From Alistipes sp. (GTDB taxonomy: Bacteria; Bacteroidota; Bacteroidia; Bacteroidales; Rikenellaceae): a stretch of DNA of 64,000 nucleotides. Under the pieces are notes generated by a model. It worked only from the letters and a program-made list of their open reading frames with translations. It had not been told where the DNA came from and searched no databases. This document shows, piece after piece, positions 58,811 to 64,000 of the stretch. The translations under genes were made by a program, and so were the position numbers. Where the stretch lies: contig JAGBTQ010000016.1 in assembly GCA_017631275.1 (NCBI GenBank), positions 37,554 to 101,553 on the forward strand, written 5' to 3'. Position 1 is the first letter of the stretch; every line of letters starts with the position of its first letter.

Positions 58811-61800
58811 ATGAAACGCATACTCGGTTTGGACCTTGGTTCAACAAGCATCGGTTGGGCTATTATTGATGAGAATAGCGAAGAGATTACAAATGCGGAT
58901 TCGGCAGTGCAGAATCAAGATAAAATTATTGCTATTGGCAGTCGAATCATTCCGCTAAATCCAGATGAAAGCACACAGTTTTCGAAGGGTCAAGCATTGA
59001 CGAAAAATGCAGATCGTACAGCCAAGAGAACTCAACGAAAAGGATATGATCGCTATCAGTTGCGTAGAGCCTTATTGTTGGACGAACTGAAGCGTCTTGG
59101 AATGCATAATGGTACGACGCTAAAGTTGTCTACTCTCGATTTATGGGGATTGAGAGCCAAAGCCCCTTACGAAAAGGTTTCGTTACTAGAACTTGGTAGA
59201 GTACTTTTGCACATAAATCAGAAGCGTGGTTACCGCACAGTTAAATCGGACTTTGGCGATAAGAAAACGGGCGAATATGTAAGCCAAGTAGTGGGTCGAT
59301 ATAATGAACTCCACTCACTTGGATTGACCATTGGTCAATATATGCATAAGAACTTGATGGCGGATAGTGCTTTCCGATGCAAGGAGAAAGTCTATCCACG
59401 AGATGCATATGTCGAGGAGTTTGATGCAATAATGGCGTGCCAGCAACAATTCTACCCAGAGAAACTAACCAATGAGGCCGTATCTCATATTCGCAACTAT
59501 ATTATCTTCCACCAGCGACCTCTCAAATCGTGCAAACATCTAGTGGCTCATTGCCAATTAGAGAGTATCGATGAGAATGGCAATCCACGTAAGTATGCGC
59601 CAAAGGTTGCGCCTCGTACATCGCCATTGTCTCAAATGTGCAAAATATGGGAGGCGATCAACAATCTCAAAATTAAGAATAAGATTAACGACGAACTTTT
59701 CATATCTCTTGAACAGAAGCAGGCAATCTTCGACTTTATGAACACCCATGAGAAATTAAAGGCGACAGACCTCAAAAACATTTTGGGTATAAAGTCAAAG
59801 GATTGGCTATTTAGTAAAGCTGTTGGTACAGGTTTACAAGGTAATACTACCTATTGTGCAATTGCAAAGGCTCTCGATGGCTATGTAGGCAAAGGAGATT
59901 TATTAAAGTTCGAATTAACGATAAAAGATGGAAGTATTGTAAATGCCGAAACAGGCGAGTTGTCCAAGGTGATAGATGATTCTTGCGAGAAACAACCTCT
60001 ATATAAGTTATGGCACACCCTATATTCCATCTCTAATATAGACGAATTACATTCAGTGCTCCACAAGAATTTTAATATAGAAGACGAATCGGTTATTGAA
60101 GAGTTGTGTAAGATAGATCTTGTAAAGGCTGGTTATAGCAATAAGTCTACCCGCGCTATTCGCAAGATTTTGCCTTATCTTCAGGATGGAGTCCAATACC
60201 ATGAAGCGAAATTGAAAGCCGGCTATAAGGATACCTCACTTACCAACGAGCAAAATAAAGCTCGCATGCTTGCCGAGAAACTTCTGCCGATTGGAAAGGA
60301 CGAATTGCGCCAACCCGTTGTGGAGAAGATTCTTAATCAGTTGGTAAATCTTGTCAATGCATTGATGAATGAGTATGGTCGCTTCGACGAGATTAGAGTC
60401 GAACTTGCTCGCGAGTTGAAACAGAGTCGAGAAGAGCGAGAGTCTGCGACAAAGGCGATGAGTAGCAATCAGCGTGAAAACGAAAGAGTTGCGAAGTTGA
60501 TTGAGGAGTACGAATTAACGCCAACACGCTCTCGCATTCAGAAATATAGAATGTGGGAGGAGGCTGAACAGACCTGTATGTACTGCGGCGAAACGGTTAA
60601 TGTCAAAGAGTTCCTACTCGGTTCTGGTGTTGAGGTTGAGCATATAATTCCTCGTTCGATGCTGTTTGACGACAGTTTCTCTAATAAGGTATGCGCTTGC
60701 CGCCGATGCAATAAAGAGAAGAATAATCGAGTTGCCTACGACTTTATGGCAAGCCGAGGAGAGGGTGAACTACAAGCCTATATTGAGCGTGTAAACGATT
60801 TGGCTGAGCGCAAAAAAATCTCTAATACCAAGCGCAACAAACTATTGATGAAGGGAAGTGATGTACCATCTGACTTTATCGATCGCCAGTTGCGAGAGAG
60901 CCAATATATCGCTAAGAAAGCAAAGGAGATGTTGCAGACCGTGTGCTACAATGTCTATTCGACAAGTGGCAGCATCACCGATTTTATCCGCCACATTTGG
61001 GGTTGGGACGAAGTCTTGCATTCGCTAAATTTCCGACGCTACAAAGATGCTGGTCTTACTGAAATAGTTGAGCGAGATGTAAATGGAGAGAAGATTGAGG
61101 TTGAACGAATCAAAGATTGGTCGAAGCGTATGGATCATCGCCACCACGCGGTTGACGCCTTGACTATTGCTTGCACAAAGCAAGGTTATATACAACGCAT
61201 CAACAACCTAAGTTCTCTCAAAGAGGTATCGTTCCGCTCGTTGGACAATGAAGAACAAGGTGTGGCAACTAAACAACGCTTAACAAGTCTACAACGATAT
61301 ATTCAAATGCAACCGCACATCCCAACAGCAGAAGTTGAAAAGGCAGTAGAGAGTATTGCAGTATCGTTCAAGGGCGGAAAGCGAGCAGCAACTCCCGGTA
61401 AACGATATATCCGTAAGGGAGGAAAGCGTGTATGTGTTCAAGAGGGTATTGTAATCCCTCGTGGAGCGTTGAGTGAGGAGAGTGTTTATGGTCGTATACA
61501 CAGTATTGCAACTGGCAAGGACGAGATTGTTATTAAATACAAAATTGGCAGCATTGATCTCAAAAAGGCAAAAGATATTGTTGATAAACGAATTCGCGAT
61601 ATTGTTACCGAGCGACTGAATCAATATGGCGGCAAACCGGAAAAGGCTTTTGCAGAACCTGTATTGGATCATCAGGGACGAGAGATTCGTAGTGTTAGGT
61701 GTTATACGGGTCTCAGTTCCACCGTCCCCGTGCGCTACAACAAACAAGGCGAGGCAATCTCTTTTGTTAAGCCTGGAAACAACCACCATGTTGCAATCTA

Positions 61801-62290
61801 CGTGGATGAAAAGGGAGATTGGCAAGAGCATATCGCTACCTTCTGGCACGCTGTAGAACGCAGAAAGTATGGTATCCCGACAATTATTACCAACCCTGGT
61901 GAGGTATGGGAGAATATCTCTGATAATATGCCAGAGTCATTTTTGGAACAACTACCGTCATCGGCTAATTGGCAGTTTGCATTCTCAATGCAGCAGAATG
62001 AAATGTTTATTCTCGGCCTTGAGGAAGAGTTGTATCAAGATGCTATTAGTAATAATGATAACGCATTGTTAAGCAAGTATTTGTATAGAGTGCAGAAGTT
62101 AGCGCAAAGTTATTATGTGTTTAGGCATCATTTAGAGACAACCGTTGATGATAAATATAATGGTGTTAAAAATGAAGCCTTGTCCATCAACATGAGGAAA
62201 ATGATTAGAATTCAAAGCGTTAAGAGTTTGATAGAGAACAACCCTCATAAAGTTCATATTAGCATAACCGGCAAAATTACAGAGATATGA
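58811..62290 (+). CDS. cas9: Type II-C Cas9 nuclease
   Basis: A 1159-residue RNA-guided nuclease. RuvC-I is LGLDLGSTSIGWAI (Asp8). The Arg-rich bridge helix is RTAKRTQRKGYDRYQLRRALLLDEL. RuvC-II is IRVELARELKQSREER (Glu531). The HNH has VEVEHIIPRS (His611) with a zinc knuckle CMYC (589-592) and CRRC (630-633). RuvC-III is DHRHHAVDA (His779, Asp782). The C-terminal 370 residues hold the wedge and PAM-interacting regions. The absence of csn2 and cas4 puts it in subtype II-C. Cas1 starts four bases before its stop. Confidence 0.97.
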   Translation: MKRILGLDLGSTSIGWAIIDENSEEITNADSAVQNQDKIIAIGSRIIPLNPDESTQFSKGQALTKNADRTAKRTQRKGYDRYQLRRALLLDELKRLGMHNGTTLKLSTLDLWGLRAKAPYEKVSLLELGRVLLHINQKRGYRTVKSDFGDKKTGEYVSQVVGRYNELHSLGLTIGQYMHKNLMADSAFRCKEKVYPRDAYVEEFDAIMACQQQFYPEKLTNEAVSHIRNYIIFHQRPLKSCKHLVAHCQLESIDENGNPRKYAPKVAPRTSPLSQMCKIWEAINNLKIKNKINDELFISLEQKQAIFDFMNTHEKLKATDLKNILGIKSKDWLFSKAVGTGLQGNTTYCAIAKALDGYVGKGDLLKFELTIKDGSIVNAETGELSKVIDDSCEKQPLYKLWHTLYSISNIDELHSVLHKNFNIEDESVIEELCKIDLVKAGYSNKSTRAIRKILPYLQDGVQYHEAKLKAGYKDTSLTNEQNKARMLAEKLLPIGKDELRQPVVEKILNQLVNLVNALMNEYGRFDEIRVELARELKQSREERESATKAMSSNQRENERVAKLIEEYELTPTRSRIQKYRMWEEAEQTCMYCGETVNVKEFLLGSGVEVEHIIPRSMLFDDSFSNKVCACRRCNKEKNNRVAYDFMASRGEGELQAYIERVNDLAERKKISNTKRNKLLMKGSDVPSDFIDRQLRESQYIAKKAKEMLQTVCYNVYSTSGSITDFIRHIWGWDEVLHSLNFRRYKDAGLTEIVERDVNGEKIEVERIKDWSKRMDHRHHAVDALTIACTKQGYIQRINNLSSLKEVSFRSLDNEEQGVATKQRLTSLQRYIQMQPHIPTAEVEKAVESIAVSFKGGKRAATPGKRYIRKGGKRVCVQEGIVIPRGALSEESVYGRIHSIATGKDEIVIKYKIGSIDLKKAKDIVDKRIRDIVTERLNQYGGKPEKAFAEPVLDHQGREIRSVRCYTGLSSTVPVRYNKQGEAISFVKPGNNHHVAIYVDEKGDWQEHIATFWHAVERRKYGIPTIITNPGEVWENISDNMPESFLEQLPSSANWQFAFSMQQNEMFILGLEEELYQDAISNNDNALLSKYLYRVQKLAQSYYVFRHHLETTVDDKYNGVKNEALSINMRKMIRIQSVKSLIENNPHKVHISITGKITEI

Positions 62291-63222
62291 TAAAGCGAAC
62301 GCTATATTTCGGTAACCCTGCTTATTTGAGTGCCAAGCTGGCTCAATTGGAAATACGCTTACCGCAGGTTGAGAATAACGAAACTTTATCCGACCATTTT
62401 AAGGAGTCAGTTGTCAAGCATGTGCCAATAGAGGATATCGGCGTTGTGGTACTTGACCATAAGCAGATAACCATAACGCAAGGGGCGATGAGTGCATTGT
62501 TGGATAATAATGTTGCAGTTATTACTTGTGATGAGCATCGTATGCCGTCGGGCTTGATGTTGCCTCTTGATGGTAATACAACCCAATCGGAGCGATTTCG
62601 CGACCAGATCGAAGCGTCACTACCATTGAAGAAGCAGTTGTGGCAGCAGACTATTCAGGCAAAGATTCTTAATCAGTCAGCTGTATTATATCGTCAGCGA
62701 GGTATGGAGTGTGGCAATATGGAGGCTTGGGCAAAGCAGGTCAAAAGCGGAGATGCCGACAATCTTGAAGGACGAGCAGCAGCCTTCTATTGGCAAAATT
62801 TGTTCGGGCATATCAATGGGTTTCGTCGCGATAGAGAGGGTATTCCACCTAACAATCTGCTGAATTATGGCTATGCCATATTGCGTGCGGTTGTAGCCCG
62901 CTCTCTGGTTGGAAGTGGATTGTTGCCTACATTAGGAATCCATCATCATAATCGCTATAACGCATATTGCCTTGCAGACGATATTATGGAACCATATCGT
63001 CCTTATGTTGATAAATTAGTAGCAGAAATTGTTGATAGTGGAGCTGACATAACAAATTTAACCAAAGAGATTAAAGGGCAGTTGCTCTCTATTCCGATTT
63101 TGGATGTTGTGATTAACGGTAGGCGAAGTCCATTGATGATTGGAGTGGGAATGACTACTGCTTCGTTATATAAATGTTATAGTGGAGAGATTCGTAAAAT
63201 AGCATATCCATCTATGGAATGA
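62287..63222 (+). CDS. cas1: CRISPR-associated integrase Cas1
   Basis: A 311-residue metal-dependent integrase that inserts spacers together with Cas2. [19 protein letters not shown] is the N-terminal beta domain, and the C-terminal helical domain has the family blocks: [12 protein letters not shown] (Glu in EGRAA), [29 protein letters not shown] with the catalytic His and Asp. It overlaps cas9 by four bases (ATGA) and cas2 in the same way, so the three are translationally coupled. Confidence 0.96.
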   Translation: MIKRTLYFGNPAYLSAKLAQLEIRLPQVENNETLSDHFKESVVKHVPIEDIGVVVLDHKQITITQGAMSALLDNNVAVITCDEHRMPSGLMLPLDGNTTQSERFRDQIEASLPLKKQLWQQTIQAKILNQSAVLYRQRGMECGNMEAWAKQVKSGDADNLEGRAAAFYWQNLFGHINGFRRDREGIPPNNLLNYGYAILRAVVARSLVGSGLLPTLGIHHHNRYNAYCLADDIMEPYRPYVDKLVAEIVDSGADITNLTKEIKGQLLSIPILDVVINGRRSPLMIGVGMTTASLYKCYSGEIRKIAYPSME

Positions 63223-63554
63223 TAGGACGATTTAGCGAATATCAGATTATGTGGATTTTCATCTTCTTTGATTTGCCTACCGAGACAAAGAAGGAGCGCA
63301 AAATTTATGCTCAATTCCGCAAGAATCTTCTACGGGATGGCTTTACGATGTTCCAATTTTCGATATATCTGCGCCACTGTCCAAGTCGAGAAAATGCCGA
63401 AGTGCATATAAAACGAGTCAAAAGCTGGTTGCCCAAAGATGGGTACATCGGTATTCTAACAGTTACTGATAAACAATTTGGGCAGATGGAACTTTTTCGT
63501 GGATGCCAGCGAGTCAAACAAGATACTCCGACGCAACAATTGGAGCTATTCTAA
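63219..63554 (+). CDS. cas2: CRISPR-associated Cas2
   Basis: A 111-residue protein that bridges two Cas1 dimers. The ferredoxin-like first strand is [18 protein letters not shown], followed by [22 protein letters not shown] and [19 protein letters not shown]. The longer N-terminus ([10 protein letters not shown]) is kept because II-C Cas2 proteins often have it and because its ATG overlaps the cas1 stop. A terminator follows at 63576-63610. Confidence 0.95.
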   Translation: MIGRFSEYQIMWIFIFFDLPTETKKERKIYAQFRKNLLRDGFTMFQFSIYLRHCPSRENAEVHIKRVKSWLPKDGYIGILTVTDKQFGQMELFRGCQRVKQDTPTQQLELF

Positions 63555-63575
63555 AAGCATAGCCGATATAAATAG

Positions 63576-63610
63576 AAAAGGATTTGCACCATTACGACGC
63601 AAATCCTTTT
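63576..63610 (+). terminator. Terminator of the cas9-cas1-cas2 operon
   Basis: AAAAGGATTTGC pairs with GCAAATCCTTTT around an 11-base loop, followed by ATC. Confidence 0.8.
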
Positions 63611-63682
63611 ATCAAACACTATGATTTTTGTTTTCTAATTATCCCTATAAACTCTTGCAATCCAGTATCTTGTGGCGATTGT

Positions 63683-63957
63683 AGTGTGTTTGATATGTCA
63701 AAGATACAAATTTAAAAGCAAATCACAACATGTTAAAATGGATATTAATCAGGCTTCAAGTGTGTTTGATATGTCAAAGATACAAATTTAAAAGCAAATC
63801 ACAACTACCTCCTCTCTATCAAAAAACAAAACTAAGTGTGTTTGATATGTCAAAGATACAAATTTAAAAGCAAATCACAACAGGTCGAGCAGTGTTACGG
63901 TATGAATTGGAGTGTGTTTGATATGTCAAAGATACAAATTTAAAAGCAAATCACAAC
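63683..63957 (-). CRISPR. Type II-C CRISPR array, 4 repeats and 3 spacers (may continue past window)
   Basis: Four identical 47-base repeats: 63683-63729, 63759-63805, 63835-63881, 63911-63957. The three spacers are 29 bases each (63730-63758, 63806-63834, 63882-63910). On the minus strand the repeat starts GTTGTGATTTGC and ends CAAACACACT, which is the crRNA direction, since the tracrRNA anti-repeat complements the first part. Within each repeat TTG, 19 bases, TATCTTTG resembles a promoter. No repeat is seen at the next expected place (63987), so 63958-64000 is a leader or flank. Confidence 0.95.
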
Positions 63958-64000
63958 TTTGTAGTTGTGGGTTACTGTAGAAATAGCATAAGATACGACC

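Noticed and set aside
63958-64000. A fifth repeat at the window's right edge
   Set aside because: The next repeat should start at about 63987 with AGTGTG, but that sequence is not there; a degenerate or more distant repeat cannot be judged from this window.

Overview
The window looks like chromosome of a gut-type member of the Bacteroidales. The evidence is the promoter style (a TAnnTTTG -7 box, usually with TTG or TTTG 18-21 bases upstream, before most operons), the near absence of Shine-Dalgarno sites, many Cys-anchored lipoproteins with BACON or Fn3-like domains, and a type II-C CRISPR locus whose 47-base repeat resembles those of Bacteroides-type genomes. Family level (Rikenellaceae, Muribaculaceae, Prevotellaceae and so on) cannot be settled from the sequence alone.

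Layout. 1-13 kb is housekeeping: a YggS fragment, a C69 dipeptidase, lpdA, truA, then a long operon dapB-lepB-IMPACT-uvrA-M16 peptidase-O-methyltransferase, with a convergent ZIP transporter. 13-16.4 kb holds rubrerythrin, panC-panD, an HsdR_N-like protein and a C_GCAxxG_C_C redox protein. 16.5-21 kb is a seven-gene minus-strand operon: two Tat-targeted Cys-rich CXXX-repeat precursor peptides, a radical SAM maturase, a SPASM-like maturase, a small partner, and a dedicated TatA-TatC pair. 21.4-33 kb is accessory: a TIM-barrel/HAD/VanW fusion, two unknown proteins, a palindrome-rich stretch beside tRNA-Lys, a WYL regulator, a protein kinase-HTH fusion, and a putative CASTOR/POLLUX-like channel operon with RyR domains. 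33-43.4 kb has an iron-type alcohol dehydrogenase, an SPFH/RHH/S41 membrane operon, two FKBP-type lipoproteins, ruvA, an OmpH-like lipoprotein and cdaA. 43.9-58 kb is surface and secreted protein territory: a fimbrillin/BACON lipoprotein in frame with a NUC1 nuclease but split from it by one TGA, a candidate structured RNA, a five-gene WG/caspase operon, and three tandem lipoproteins. 58-64 kb is a type II-C CRISPR system: divergent tracrRNA, cas9, cas1, cas2, and four identical repeats.

The strongest candidates for little-described biology are five points. (1) The Tat-exported CXXX-repeat RiPP operon. (2) The channel/RyR operon. (3) A family of five intergenic palindromic elements whose terminal stems covary and whose loops share a GTAC-N5/6-GTAC core. 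(4) A 14-base piece of the CRISPR repeat that fills most of the cas9 5' leader, so the divergent tracrRNA could base-pair at the cas9 start. (5) A promoter-like TTG-N19-TATCTTTG inside every CRISPR repeat.
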